Origin: a virus | IMG/VR virus record: IMGVR_UViG_3300007541_000044 | Span: 1-42,346 of that record | Direction: 5' to 3' (one strand) | Length of the DNA stretch: 42,346 bases | Shown here: in pieces, positions 24,831 through 32,171 of the stretch | Position numbering within the stretch: position 1 is the stretch's first letter | Layout of the letters: each line of letters begins with the position of its first letter | Made by a program: the position numbers and the translations under genes | Notes under the pieces: model-generated | The model's database searches: none | Told to the model about the DNA's origin: nothing | Seen by the model: only the letters and a program-made list of their open reading frames with translations

Positions 24831-25375
24831 CATGGTTTGATCCTAAATTTCCAAAACCCGAGTTGACCGAAGACGAATATAACTTTCTGAAAGAGCATCT
24901 TTACTCTGATGATATTATGCTAGAATATGGCAGTGGGCATTCTACACCAAATCTAGCCCCTTATGTCAAGGAATTGTGGACTGTTGATCATCATGAAGGC
25001 TGGTATAACAAAGTAAAAGATATGTGTTCTGGTTTTACTAATGTCAGACACGTCCATGTACCTCTCGACGCGCCACGCGTCGCACCAGCCGGGTGGCGCG
25101 ATAATCCAGAGGCAGTGTACGGATATCCTACACCTTTTGAGTGTGTGAAGTCTTACACAACTTGGTGTTTGACACAAGATCAAAAGTTTGATATAGTGTT
25201 CATCGATGGCAGAGGTCGCCAATGGGTGGCTCAGTTCATTCTGAATAATCTTAAGCCCGATAGTTTCGTGTTCGTGCACGATTATATCGACCGTAAACGA
25301 TACTTTACAATCGAACGATTTTATGATAAAGTGGAAGTCGTTGGTTGCATGGCAAAGTTTAAAGCTAAAATATGA
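24827..25375 (+). CDS. Methyltransferase-like protein wedged between gp47 and gp46
   Basis: 182 residues with ATGA overlaps on both ends. The pattern MLEYGSGHSTPNLAPYV (motif I-like EYGSGHST), LWTVDHHEGWYNKV (acidic loop after strand 2), FDIVFIDGRGRQWVA (motif IV-like) and DSFVFVHDYIDRKRY matches a class I SAM-methyltransferase-like fold often found in viruses and polysaccharide clusters. No DNA-recognition domain and no NPPY-type motif are present, so DNA adenine or cytosine methylation is unlikely. Sugar or small-molecule methylation is a reasonable guess given the other glycan genes. Confidence 0.7.
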   Translation: MTWFDPKFPKPELTEDEYNFLKEHLYSDDIMLEYGSGHSTPNLAPYVKELWTVDHHEGWYNKVKDMCSGFTNVRHVHVPLDAPRVAPAGWRDNPEAVYGYPTPFECVKSYTTWCLTQDQKFDIVFIDGRGRQWVAQFILNNLKPDSFVFVHDYIDRKRYFTIERFYDKVEVVGCMAKFKAKI

Positions 25376-27081
25376 TTAAATTTAAAAATCTTCGTTACCG
25401 TAACTTTTTGTCTACGGGTGATAACTTTACCGAAATTCCTCTAGATCGTGCTAGGTCTACTCTTGTCGTTGGTCAAAACGGCGCTGGCAAATCGACGGTG
25501 CTTGATGCGCTGTCGTTTGCCCTTTTTGGTAAAGCACACCGAAACATTACCAAGAACCAGTTGGTCAATTCTATCAACGGCAAGGCTACGCTTGTCGAAG
25601 TAGAATTTTCCATTGGTCCTTCTCAATACAAAGTTGTACGTGGTGTCAAGCCAAACAAGTTTGAGATTTGGAAAGATGACGTGCTTGTCAATCAAGACTC
25701 GCACAACAAAGAGTATCAGAAAATTCTTGAACAGAACATTCTGAAACTGAATCACAAATCGTTTCACCAGATTGTTGTTCTAGGCAGTAGCAGTTTTATT
25801 CCTTTTATGCAACTGCCTGCACAGCATCGTCGTGAGGTGATCGAAGACCTGTTGGATATCAACGTCTTTTCTAAGATGAATCTTTTGTTGAAAGAACGCG
25901 TTTCGATCCAAAAAGAAAAAGATCGGCACAATCGATCCGAGCTTGATCTAATAGAAGAGAAGATCGATACACAAAAGAAATATCTGCAAAAACTAGCAGA
26001 CCTAAACAAGTCTCAGATTCAAGACAAGCTGAAAGAAATCACTTTGCTTGAAGAGGGTATCAACACTCTTATGCTAACCAAGGGTACTCTGAACGAAATG
26101 TCAGCAGAACCTTTGAAAGAAAAGATTGCTGATCTGAACAAAAAGATTTCTGATATTGAAAAATACGATCATCAATTTTCGGTCAAACAAAAAGCTTTGA
26201 ATAAAGAGATCAAATTTTATGAAAGTAACGACACATGCCCAACCTGTGACCAGAGTATCGGAGATACGCTTAAGTCAGAAAAGATTAAAGTCGCCGCCGA
26301 AAAGTGGGACAACGTCGAAGAAGGAAGACACGTCGCGGCAGGGCAAATCAAGCGACTCAATGAACAACTGAATGCTCTGAATGATGAGCTAGAAGCACTG
26401 CAAGACAAAATAAATCAGGAAATGAAGCTTGCTCTTGAAATCCAAATGAATCAAAAACGCATCTGCGTTCTACAAAAAGAACTGCGAAAGGTAGAAGAGA
26501 CAGAGGTCGATGATTCAGAAGACGCACAGAAGCTATACGAAGAATATGTTTCGAAAAAGAATGCGCTTCTTGACGAGCGTATGATGCTGGTGGATGATAT
26601 CGCTTATACTTCTGTTATTACTGAACTATTGAAAGATACGGGTATCAAAACCAAGATTATCAAGCAGTATCTGCCCGTGATCAATAATCTTGTAAACAAG
26701 TACCTACAAGTGTTAGACTTCTACGTATCGTTCCATCTGGATGATACATTTAAAGAGTCTATTCGTTCTCGCTACAGAGACGAGTTTTCTTACGACTCTT
26801 TCAGTGAAGGCGAGAAACAGCGTATCGACCTCGCGCTACTGTTTACTTGGCGTATGGTTGCGCGAATGAAGAACAGCGTTGCGACTAATCTTCTCATTCT
26901 TGACGAAACATTTGATAGTAGTTTGGACGCAGACGGGGTTGACAATCTGACCAAGATTCTAGAAACCCTTGACGAAGAAACACGAGTGTTTGTTATTTCA
27001 CACAAAGGAGAGATGCTTGACGGCAAATTCGACGAGAAAATTGAATTCGTTAAAGACAAGAATTTTAGTAAAGTCGCTTGA
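25372..27081 (+). CDS. gp46: Recombination ATPase subunit gp46 (Rad50/SbcC-like)
   Basis: 569 residues (T4: 560). Walker A GQNGAGKST starts at residue 34. A long coiled coil is interrupted by the zinc hook C289-P-T-C292. The ABC signature SEGEKQR begins at 478, followed by Walker B LLILDETFDSSLD and the H-loop FVISHK. It works with gp47 as the end-processing complex. The 3' end overlaps the -35 box of the clamp promoter. Confidence 0.97.
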   Translation: MIKFKNLRYRNFLSTGDNFTEIPLDRARSTLVVGQNGAGKSTVLDALSFALFGKAHRNITKNQLVNSINGKATLVEVEFSIGPSQYKVVRGVKPNKFEIWKDDVLVNQDSHNKEYQKILEQNILKLNHKSFHQIVVLGSSSFIPFMQLPAQHRREVIEDLLDINVFSKMNLLLKERVSIQKEKDRHNRSELDLIEEKIDTQKKYLQKLADLNKSQIQDKLKEITLLEEGINTLMLTKGTLNEMSAEPLKEKIADLNKKISDIEKYDHQFSVKQKALNKEIKFYESNDTCPTCDQSIGDTLKSEKIKVAAEKWDNVEEGRHVAAGQIKRLNEQLNALNDELEALQDKINQEMKLALEIQMNQKRICVLQKELRKVEETEVDDSEDAQKLYEEYVSKKNALLDERMMLVDDIAYTSVITELLKDTGIKTKIIKQYLPVINNLVNKYLQVLDFYVSFHLDDTFKESIRSRYRDEFSYDSFSEGEKQRIDLALLFTWRMVARMKNSVATNLLILDETFDSSLDADGVDNLTKILETLDEETRVFVISHKGEMLDGKFDEKIEFVKDKNFSKVA

Positions 27082-27106
27082 TTTAAAGCGCAGAAAAGTG
27101 TATGAT
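27078..27106 (+). promoter_or_regulatory. Sigma70-like promoter for sliding clamp operon
   Basis: TTGATT (27078-27083), 17-base spacer, TATGAT (27101-27106), 38 bases before the gp45 ATG. A short hairpin GCAG-AAAA-CTGC (27123-27134) sits immediately before the GAGGA ribosome site and may affect translation. Confidence 0.7.
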
Positions 27107-27143
27107 CTATTGAAATTAACGTGCAGAAAACTGCGAGGATATT

Positions 27144-27821
27144 ATGGAATTAACTGAAAAAGCTTTGATTGTTCTGAAAAACTTTGCTACAATCAATCCG
27201 AATATTGTGATTAACAATGGTAATGTAGTAAAGACCATTTCAGAAGCCAAGAACGTTCTGGGTTCAGCCGAGCTTGATGTGAGCTTTCCCAAGACGTTTG
27301 GTATCTATGACCTAAACGAATTTCTTAGCGTACTTTCGCTTATTGAAAAGCCCTTGCTATCTTTTGTCGATGACAATTATGTCAAGATTAGTGACTCTTC
27401 TCTGCGAACTCAGGTGAAGTATCATTATTCTGATATAAGTATGCTCACAGTGCCTAGCAAAGATATCACTATGCCTGAGTGCGAAGTATCGTTCACTCTG
27501 GATTCTGAGACGCTTTCTAGGGTTAAGCGAGCCGCTTCTGTTCTCGGTCATAACGAAATGGAACTGTCTGTAAAAGACGGGGCTTTAGAACTTTGTGTTG
27601 TCGACCAAAACGATCCTACTTCGAACGTTTATTCTATTTTGGTCGATGGCACTTTCACTGATCCAAACTTCAAGTTTGTTTTCAACATTTCAAACTTGAA
27701 GATGGTAGATGGCGATTATCGCGTTGATATTTCGTCGAAGTTGATTTCACATTTTGTGAATGAAGAAAGCGGCATCCAATACTGGGTCGCACTTGAAAAA
27801 ACTAGCACATACGGAGAGTAA
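27144..27821 (+). CDS. gp45: Sliding clamp (gp45-like)
   Basis: 225 residues (T4: 228). The clamp pattern is visible in FPKTFGIYDLNEFLSVLSLI, the central VSFTLDSETLSRVKRAASVL and the C-terminal DYRVDISSKLISHFVNEESG followed by IQYWVALEKTS. Three copies encircle DNA, tether the gp43 polymerase and activate late transcription with gp55. It heads the replication operon gp45-small ORFs-gp44 behind a sigma70-like promoter. Confidence 0.95.
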   Translation: MELTEKALIVLKNFATINPNIVINNGNVVKTISEAKNVLGSAELDVSFPKTFGIYDLNEFLSVLSLIEKPLLSFVDDNYVKISDSSLRTQVKYHYSDISMLTVPSKDITMPECEVSFTLDSETLSRVKRAASVLGHNEMELSVKDGALELCVVDQNDPTSNVYSILVDGTFTDPNFKFVFNISNLKMVDGDYRVDISSKLISHFVNEESGIQYWVALEKTSTYGE

Positions 27822-27823
27822 TA

Positions 27824-28021
27824 ATGAGCGACAAAACTAGCAATCAGCAATTGATGGATCTTGCCAATCGCGTTACGCGTAGCACAGTTGCTGTGATTGA
27901 CACCGTGACGGGTCGTGGTGGATTTCGTGGTGAAGAACTTACCACTATCGGTCAACTTCGCGATCAGTGCATTGCTCTGATTCAACTTGTTGAGCAAATG
28001 CAATCTGAATCCGAAGGATAA
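27824..28021 (+). CDS. Small conserved protein between gp45 and gp44
   Basis: 65 residues starting two bases after gp45. Helical sequence MSDKTSNQQLMDLANRVTRS, then GGFRGEELTTIGQLRDQCI and a second helix ending EQMQSESEG. The FRGEEL-TIGQLRDQC core is one I recall from short proteins next to gp45 in marine T4-like phages; no function is known. Co-transcription with the clamp suggests a replication-associated accessory. Confidence 0.7.
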   Translation: MSDKTSNQQLMDLANRVTRSTVAVIDTVTGRGGFRGEELTTIGQLRDQCIALIQLVEQMQSESEG

Positions 28022-28033
28022 ATGTGATATAAT
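28005..28033 (+). promoter_or_regulatory. Candidate promoter for 53-residue gene and gp44
   Basis: An extended -10 (TGA-TATAAT, 28028-28033) identical to that of the uvsY promoter is preceded at 17 bases by a weak -35 CTGAAT (28005-28010). Extended -10 promoters tolerate poor -35 boxes. Confidence 0.5.
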
Positions 28034-28041
28034 CTACTCCA

Positions 28042-28203
28042 ATGGAAAGAATTTGGACTATATGGAAGTACGCCATCGGTAGCTACAGTGACGAAAAGAC
28101 CGCAGACTATGATAATGCGGTCGCAGTCATTCGAACGATTGTTGTCTCGGTAAACTTTGTGACATGTCTATTCATCATGTCAAATATAGTTCACAACTGG
28201 TAG
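28042..28203 (+). CDS. 53-residue membrane protein upstream of gp44
   Basis: An ATG to TAG frame fills the 209-base gap between the 65-residue gene and gp44. The product begins MERIWTIWKYAIGSYSDEKT and ends with a hydrophobic segment (VIRTIVVSVNFVTCLFIMSN), then IVHNW, suggesting one transmembrane helix with the charged N-terminal part outside the membrane. The motif WKYA(I/L)GS(Y/F)SDEKT is one I recall from small proteins of T4-like cyanophages, which supports a real gene. A promoter-like -10 lies 9 bases upstream of the ATG, so the leader would be very short. Confidence 0.75.
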   Translation: MERIWTIWKYAIGSYSDEKTADYDNAVAVIRTIVVSVNFVTCLFIMSNIVHNW

Positions 28204-28230
28204 TATTTAAATTATGTTATGGAGTGAATT

Positions 28231-29172
28231 ATGTCAGAAGATTTTCTTTGGGTTGAAAAGTATCGTCCGCGTAAAGTAGAAGATACGATTTTACCCAAAA
28301 AACTAAAAGATGTTTTTGCTAAGATCGTGCAGTCTGGTGAATTGCCCAACATGCTTTTCACTGGCACTGCAGGTCTAGGCAAGACCACCGTTGCTCGTGC
28401 AATTTGCGATGAACTTGGCTATGACTATATTGTCATCAATGGTTCTGAAGAGGGCAACATCGACACTCTGCGAGGCAAGATCAAGCGCTTCGCATCTACT
28501 GTTTCGCTTTCGGGTGGTGTGAAAGTCGTCATTCTAGACGAAGCAGATTATCTAAACCCACAATCGACTCAGCCTGCTCTTCGTGGCTTTATTGAAGAGT
28601 TTTCTAGTAACTGTCGATTCATTCTTACCTGCAATTTCAAGAATCGCATTATTGAACCTCTACACTCTCGCTGTGGTGTGTACGAATTCAATACGAATAA
28701 GAAAGAAATGCAGACACTCTGCGCGGACTTCTTTGTTCGATTGATCCATATTCTTGAACAAGAAGAGGTTGCATTCAATAAAGACCTGCTTGCACAACTG
28801 ATTATGAAACACGCACCTGACTGGCGCCGTGTGATTAATGAGTGTCAGCGCTATTCAATTGGCGGGCAACTGGAAACCACAGTTCTCAATAATGATGTTT
28901 CTGGCAATTATACTACTCTTTTCAAAGCTCTTAGAGAAAAAGACTTTAAAAAGATGCGGAGTTGGGTTGCGCAGAATGTCGATATTGACGTTTCGGCTAT
29001 TTTTAGACATATATACGACAATATGTACGAGCATGTTGATCCGCAATCAATTCCACAGCTGGTACTTATCTTAGCAGACTATCAGTACAAAAACGCATTC
29101 GTAGCGGACCACGAATTGAATGTTGTCGCGTGTATGACTGAAATAATGGCGAATGTGGAGTTTAAGAAATAA
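28231..29172 (+). CDS. gp44: Clamp loader large subunit (gp44-like)
   Basis: 313 residues (T4: 319). AAA+ features: WVEKYRPRKVEDTILP at the N-terminus, Walker A GTAGLGKT (45-52), Walker B VVILDEADYL, sensor 1 FILTCNFKNRI and the SRC motif LHSRCGVYEF. Four gp44 subunits with one gp62 open and load gp45. GGAG ribosome site. Its natural partner gp62 is 1.36 kb downstream, separated by two inserted genes. Confidence 0.97.
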   Translation: MSEDFLWVEKYRPRKVEDTILPKKLKDVFAKIVQSGELPNMLFTGTAGLGKTTVARAICDELGYDYIVINGSEEGNIDTLRGKIKRFASTVSLSGGVKVVILDEADYLNPQSTQPALRGFIEEFSSNCRFILTCNFKNRIIEPLHSRCGVYEFNTNKKEMQTLCADFFVRLIHILEQEEVAFNKDLLAQLIMKHAPDWRRVINECQRYSIGGQLETTVLNNDVSGNYTTLFKALREKDFKKMRSWVAQNVDIDVSAIFRHIYDNMYEHVDPQSIPQLVLILADYQYKNAFVADHELNVVACMTEIMANVEFKK

Positions 29173-29937
29173 ATGTATAACACAGATAATATTTTTTATC
29201 TGCCTGGAAATATCGATATTAGGCTGTGCCCTAAGAACGCACACACGAGTACTAAAGGTCTCTTTATACGACTAATGTCTATTCTAGACAAATCACGTAA
29301 CTATCTTGAGTTGATGACCAACTATGAGCCTTCAACAAAGAGGGCTCCACAGTCGTGGCGACAATTGCAAGTTTGGCAAAGGGGTGATCAGTTTGACATC
29401 CCTTTTAGAAAAAACAGTGTTCGATTTGCTTTAAAGCGCGATCCTTTTGAGCGATTTAAGTCTTCGGTTGAAATGTTGCAGTTGCAAGCGCTCAGCACGA
29501 AGATTGATCCTCAAGCGAATGTTGAAGGAATGGATCGCGACTATAAGTTTTATGATTCTGTTACAAAACTGCTGGATGATCTTGAAGCTGGTAAAGTTCT
29601 GAACATGCACTTTTGGACTCAAACGTATTACCTTGGAGACAAAAGTCGTTACGATTATATTTACGATATAAACGATTACGAAAATTTTGTTCGTCATATT
29701 TTATCTTTTTACAACATAACCTATCGTCGAGATTATTTTTATTATCATCAAAATATATCGAACAACACTGACGCAGAAGTAGTACATGCTGAGAAACAAG
29801 ATGGTGGCACTATTCACTATCAGTACGATTTTGAAAGGGTGTCTAATCACGAATTGATTACCAAGAAAATGACTCCTCATGATTATGCAAGGGTGCGCAA
29901 ACTATATAAACTCGATTTCGATAACGGTTGGTGCTGA
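29173..29937 (+). CDS. Carbohydrate-sulfotransferase-like protein
   Basis: 254 residues starting on the base after the gp44 stop. Two PAPS-binding-like motifs are visible: residues 20-28 PKNAHTSTK (5'-phosphosulfate loop, K-x-x-x-T-S-x-K type) and 89-98 RDPFERFKSS (3'-phosphate loop, RDP-x-x-R-F-x-S). The C-terminal MTPHDYARVRKLYKLDFDNG resembles the end of family 2 membrane-type sulfotransferases, but no transmembrane helix is present, so it would be soluble. Family 2 enzymes transfer sulfate to sugar hydroxyls; the substrate here is unknown. Another P-loop transferase is the alternative. Confidence 0.7.
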   Translation: MYNTDNIFYLPGNIDIRLCPKNAHTSTKGLFIRLMSILDKSRNYLELMTNYEPSTKRAPQSWRQLQVWQRGDQFDIPFRKNSVRFALKRDPFERFKSSVEMLQLQALSTKIDPQANVEGMDRDYKFYDSVTKLLDDLEAGKVLNMHFWTQTYYLGDKSRYDYIYDINDYENFVRHILSFYNITYRRDYFYYHQNISNNTDAEVVHAEKQDGGTIHYQYDFERVSNHELITKKMTPHDYARVRKLYKLDFDNGWC

Positions 29938-30536
29938 TGAAAGTCTCTGAACATACATTTCCCTGGAAACATTGGGTTATTGACGACTTCTTGCCCGAAG
30001 AAGAATTTAAGTATATTCAGACAGTAACAAAAAAATGGACTGGTCCTAGAAGTTCTTTTGAGAAGTTGAATCTAAGGCTCGACGATTTTAAATTCTACGA
30101 AGAGACCTTCATGCATTATGAAGAGTGCATGAAGGTTAAAGAAATTTTAACAAGAGCCGCTAAAAAACTTGAAGAACATTTTCAAGTGGCTGGGCAGTAT
30201 CAATCTCTCCATTTAGAATATGTAAATTGTGGCAGAGATTTCTATTATCGTGTCCACAAAGATTCGAAGGAAAAACTGATGAGCCATGTTTTGTATGTAT
30301 CAGAAGATGGCGATGGGACAAGGCTCTTTTCTAATATTAACAAAGATGATGAAACATGTGTTGACTGGAAGCCAAATCGTGTAGTATCATTTAAGGCTAA
30401 CAACGTTAGCTATCATGACTATTACTCTACGATAGATAATCGAATCACCTTTAACATATGCTTTGTACTGACCAAAATTAAATATCACAAGCCTGCTTTA
30501 CGCGCAGAGAAAGACCTGACATTGAGAGTTTTCTGA
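29937..30536 (+). CDS. 2-oxoglutarate/Fe(II) oxygenase-like protein
   Basis: 199 residues from the ATG at 29937 (TGATG overlap with the upstream gene), preferred to a TTG three codons earlier. A double-stranded beta-helix fold is suggested by LHLEYVNCGRDFYYRVHKDS, LMSHVLYVSEDGDGTRLF and RVVSFKANNVSYHDYYS. Candidate ligands are H107-x-D109, distal H160 and R169 for 2-oxoglutarate. Such enzymes hydroxylate proteins, nucleosides or small molecules. It is coupled to the sulfotransferase-like gene and overlaps gp62 by one base. Assignment is from motif spacing only. Confidence 0.6.
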   Translation: MKVSEHTFPWKHWVIDDFLPEEEFKYIQTVTKKWTGPRSSFEKLNLRLDDFKFYEETFMHYEECMKVKEILTRAAKKLEEHFQVAGQYQSLHLEYVNCGRDFYYRVHKDSKEKLMSHVLYVSEDGDGTRLFSNINKDDETCVDWKPNRVVSFKANNVSYHDYYSTIDNRITFNICFVLTKIKYHKPALRAEKDLTLRVF

Positions 30537-30913
30537 TGAACCCATTTGATTATGTAAACGCGATTAACTATGACAAAAAAGATATCATGGACGATGATTT
30601 AAAAGAGAAAGCCTACAATGCCTTTCTTACTAACCGTTCACTGAGTTATTTTCCAGACACCGTAGCCGCATCAAATGTGATGAATCAGTATCATCATCTT
30701 GATAAAAAGTTACAATTCCATTTTTTACTAAATATAGTAAGAAAGCGAAAACGTTTCTCTAAGTGGGAGAAACAACACGTTTTCGATGATGTGGAAGCGG
30801 TAAAGGAGTATTATGGATACAGCAACGAAAAAGCGCGTTCTGCTCTATCACTCCTTTCACCTGATCAACTAGAAGAAATAAAAAGAAGGATCTATAAAGG
30901 TGGAAGAAAATAA
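30536..30913 (+). CDS. gp62: Clamp loader small subunit (gp62-like)
   Basis: 125 residues, shorter than T4 gp62 (187) but like the short gp62 forms of marine T4-like phages. Conserved parts: MNPFDYVNAINYDKKDIM, NRSLSYFPDTV, MNQYHHLDKKLQFHFLLN, VRKRKRFSKW and EYYGYSNEKARSALSLL. It completes the gp44 clamp loader. It overlaps the preceding gene by one base and lies just before regA, as in T4. Confidence 0.9.
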   Translation: MNPFDYVNAINYDKKDIMDDDLKEKAYNAFLTNRSLSYFPDTVAASNVMNQYHHLDKKLQFHFLLNIVRKRKRFSKWEKQHVFDDVEAVKEYYGYSNEKARSALSLLSPDQLEEIKRRIYKGGRK

Positions 30914-30932
30914 AATTTGGAAGCCAGCAGAC

Positions 30933-31307
30933 ATGCTGGAAGTTACGTTGAATGAGCCTGATGACTTTTTGAAAGTTCGCGAAACGCTTACTCGTATGGG
31001 TGTAGCATCCAGACGCGAGAACAAGCTTTTTCAATCCTGTCATATTCTTCATAAGCAAGGGCGATACTTTATCGTTCATTTTAAAGAGTTGTTCTTGCTT
31101 GACGGTAAGAAGTCGAATCTAGAAGACGCTGACGTTCTTCGACGCAATACGATTGCTACACTGCTCGCAGATTGGGGTCTGGTGCACATTGTAGACAAGT
31201 CGCAAGTCGCTGAGTGTGCGCCTCTTCGTCAAGTCAAAATCATTTCTCATAAAGAGAAAGATCAATGGGAACTTTGCCCCAAGTACAATATCGGGAATAA
31301 AGCTTGA
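30933..31307 (+). CDS. regA: RegA translational repressor
   Basis: 124 residues from the ATG at 30933 (MLEVTLNEPDDFLKV), matching the T4 RegA start (MIEITLKKPEDFLKV) and length (122); a GTG at 30900 would add 11 residues and also has a plausible ribosome site. Conserved segments: RETLTRMGVASRRENKLFQS, CHILHKQGRYFIVHFKE, NTIATLLADWGLV and WELCPKYNIGN. RegA binds start regions of early phage mRNAs, including gp45 and gp44 in T4, and blocks translation. A small gene starts in its stop codon. Confidence 0.95.
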   Translation: MLEVTLNEPDDFLKVRETLTRMGVASRRENKLFQSCHILHKQGRYFIVHFKELFLLDGKKSNLEDADVLRRNTIATLLADWGLVHIVDKSQVAECAPLRQVKIISHKEKDQWELCPKYNIGNKA

Positions 31308-31332
31308 CATTGAACGAACATATTGATAGAAT
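31304..31332 (+). promoter_or_regulatory. Near-consensus sigma70 promoter at end of regA
   Basis: TTGACA (31304-31309), 17-base spacer, TAGAAT (31327-31332). The -35 contains the regA stop codon. It could give early expression of the Hsp20 island (ATG 170 bases downstream) in addition to the late box at 31425. The match may also be coincidental with a coding start. Confidence 0.5.
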
Positions 31333-31429
31333 GGAACGAATGTTTGGGCAACTGCCAAATCCTGTGCACGAGCCCATTCGTTTTAAATACTATCTAAAAT
31401 TGTATCGATACTATACTAATCGCGTATAA
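31304..31429 (+). CDS. Small basic 41-residue protein after regA
   Basis: A TTG in the TTGA overlap with the regA stop (or ATG codons at 31331/31340) opens a frame with the sequence HIDRMERMFGQLPNPVHEPI followed by RFKYYLKLYRYYTNRV. The LPNP-x-x-EPI(R)-x-x-YY-x-KLY pattern resembles short proteins I recall in marine T4-like phages, so it is probably real. It is rich in Tyr and Arg/Lys. The same TTGA start overlap is seen at 40989. The stop codon lies inside the following late promoter. Function unknown. Confidence 0.6.
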   Translation: MTLNEHIDRMERMFGQLPNPVHEPIRFKYYLKLYRYYTNRV

Positions 31430-31432
31430 ATA
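31425..31432 (+). promoter_or_regulatory. hsp20: T4-type late promoter TATAAATA for Hsp20 island
   Basis: An exact late box lies 69 bases before the Hsp20 ATG, within the otherwise early replication block. The expected transcript start (about 6 bases after the box) coincides with the first base of the hairpin at 31438. Confidence 0.8.
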
Positions 31433-31437
31433 GCGTT

Positions 31438-31459
31438 GCGATGCCGATTGTCGGGTCGC
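31438..31459 (+). other. 5'-terminal mRNA hairpin in Hsp20 leader
   Basis: GCGAT pairs with GTCGC and CCGA with TCGG, with one bulged G and a UUG loop. It would form the very 5' end of the late transcript; such structures protect mRNAs from 5'-dependent decay. The strong AGGAGGT ribosome site (31489-31495) lies downstream and is not in the stem. Confidence 0.5.
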
Positions 31460-31501
31460 ATATACAACACAACCTTGCTTAATTAATTAGGAGGTACCGT
31501 T

Positions 31502-31960
31502 ATGGTAACTAAAGCATTTACATTCCCACGTTCGCATTTCATTGGATTTGACCATGTGTGGAACGAGATTGAACGTCTGGCTGACGTAGCAGACAATAAA
31601 CTCTACCCCCCTCACAATGTTGTGAAACACAGTGAATCAACGTATACTATCGAACTAGCGCTCGCTGGTTATAAAGCAGATGATCTTCACGTAGAAGTAA
31701 AAGAAGGCATTCTTGTAATTACAGGAGACAATCGTTCGACCGTAGATACCGAGGAAACTCGCGAGTATCTGCATCGCGGAATCTCTGGAAAGAAGTTCAC
31801 ACGCACCTTTAGATTATCAGAACATGTTGTTGTCGATGGAGCAGACTTCGTGGATGGGCTACTGGTCATAGACCTGAAAGTAGTTATCCCCGAGGAGAAG
31901 CGTCCCCGTACCATACCCATTGGCACTCAACAATATCTGGAATCTGAAGGAGAAGAATGA
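31502..31960 (+). CDS. hsp20: Hsp20 family small heat-shock protein
   Basis: 152 residues. An IbpA-like N-terminus (HFIGFDHVWNEIERLAD) is followed by an alpha-crystallin domain (YTIELALAGYKADDLHVEV, VKEGILVITGD, then EYLHRGISGKKFTRTFRLSE) and a C-terminal tail with PRTIPI supplying an I-x-I-type anchor. It is an ATP-independent holdase that would protect folding or assembling proteins. Hsp20 is a hallmark of T4-like cyanophages and related marine phages and sits here between regA and gp43. It has the strongest ribosome site in the window (AGGAGGT) and a late promoter, and is translationally coupled to the following secreted peptide. Confidence 0.95.
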   Translation: MVTKAFTFPRSHFIGFDHVWNEIERLADVADNKLYPPHNVVKHSESTYTIELALAGYKADDLHVEVKEGILVITGDNRSTVDTEETREYLHRGISGKKFTRTFRLSEHVVVDGADFVDGLLVIDLKVVIPEEKRPRTIPIGTQQYLESEGEE

Positions 31961-32151
31961 AAAAACTGGCACTCATTGCCTTAGTTTTTCTTTCACCATT
32001 CACCAGTGCTACAGAGATTGAAGAGATTGTGGTCAAGGCGCCGAGAATTACCATCGCCTTTGAAAAACTCTCTTCAAATCATAAGCGGAATCCTATTACT
32101 GGAAACTGGCACTACGTGAAGAAAAAAGAAGAAAAACGCAACAAGGCGTAA
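31957..32151 (+). CDS. Small secreted protein with TonB-box-like mature N-terminus
   Basis: 64 residues, ATGA overlap with hsp20. Residues 1-18 form a classical Sec signal (KK, then LALIALVFLSPF, cleavage predicted after T16-S17-A18). The mature 46-residue peptide begins TEIEEIVVKAPR, which closely resembles the TonB box at the mature N-terminus of TonB-dependent outer-membrane receptors of marine gammaproteobacteria (E-E-(I/V)-(V/I)-V-T-A). The rest is basic (HKRNPITGNW, KKKEEKRNK) with no barrel domain and no Cys for lipidation. Expected location is the periplasm. It could occupy TonB; the gene itself is well supported, the function is inference. Confidence 0.75.
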   Translation: MKKLALIALVFLSPFTSATEIEEIVVKAPRITIAFEKLSSNHKRNPITGNWHYVKKKEEKRNKA

Positions 32152-32153
32152 TG

Positions 32154-32161
32154 TATAAATA
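32154..32161 (+). promoter_or_regulatory. T4-type late promoter TATAAATA
   Basis: An exact late box begins two bases after the stop of the secreted peptide and 56 bases before the ATG at 32217. Confidence 0.78.
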
Positions 32162-32171
32162 ATAACGGTTC

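Noticed and set aside
29928-29936. Upstream TTG start for the 2OG-oxygenase-like gene
   Set aside because: The ATG in the TGATG overlap fits the coupling seen throughout and leaves a normal N-terminus.
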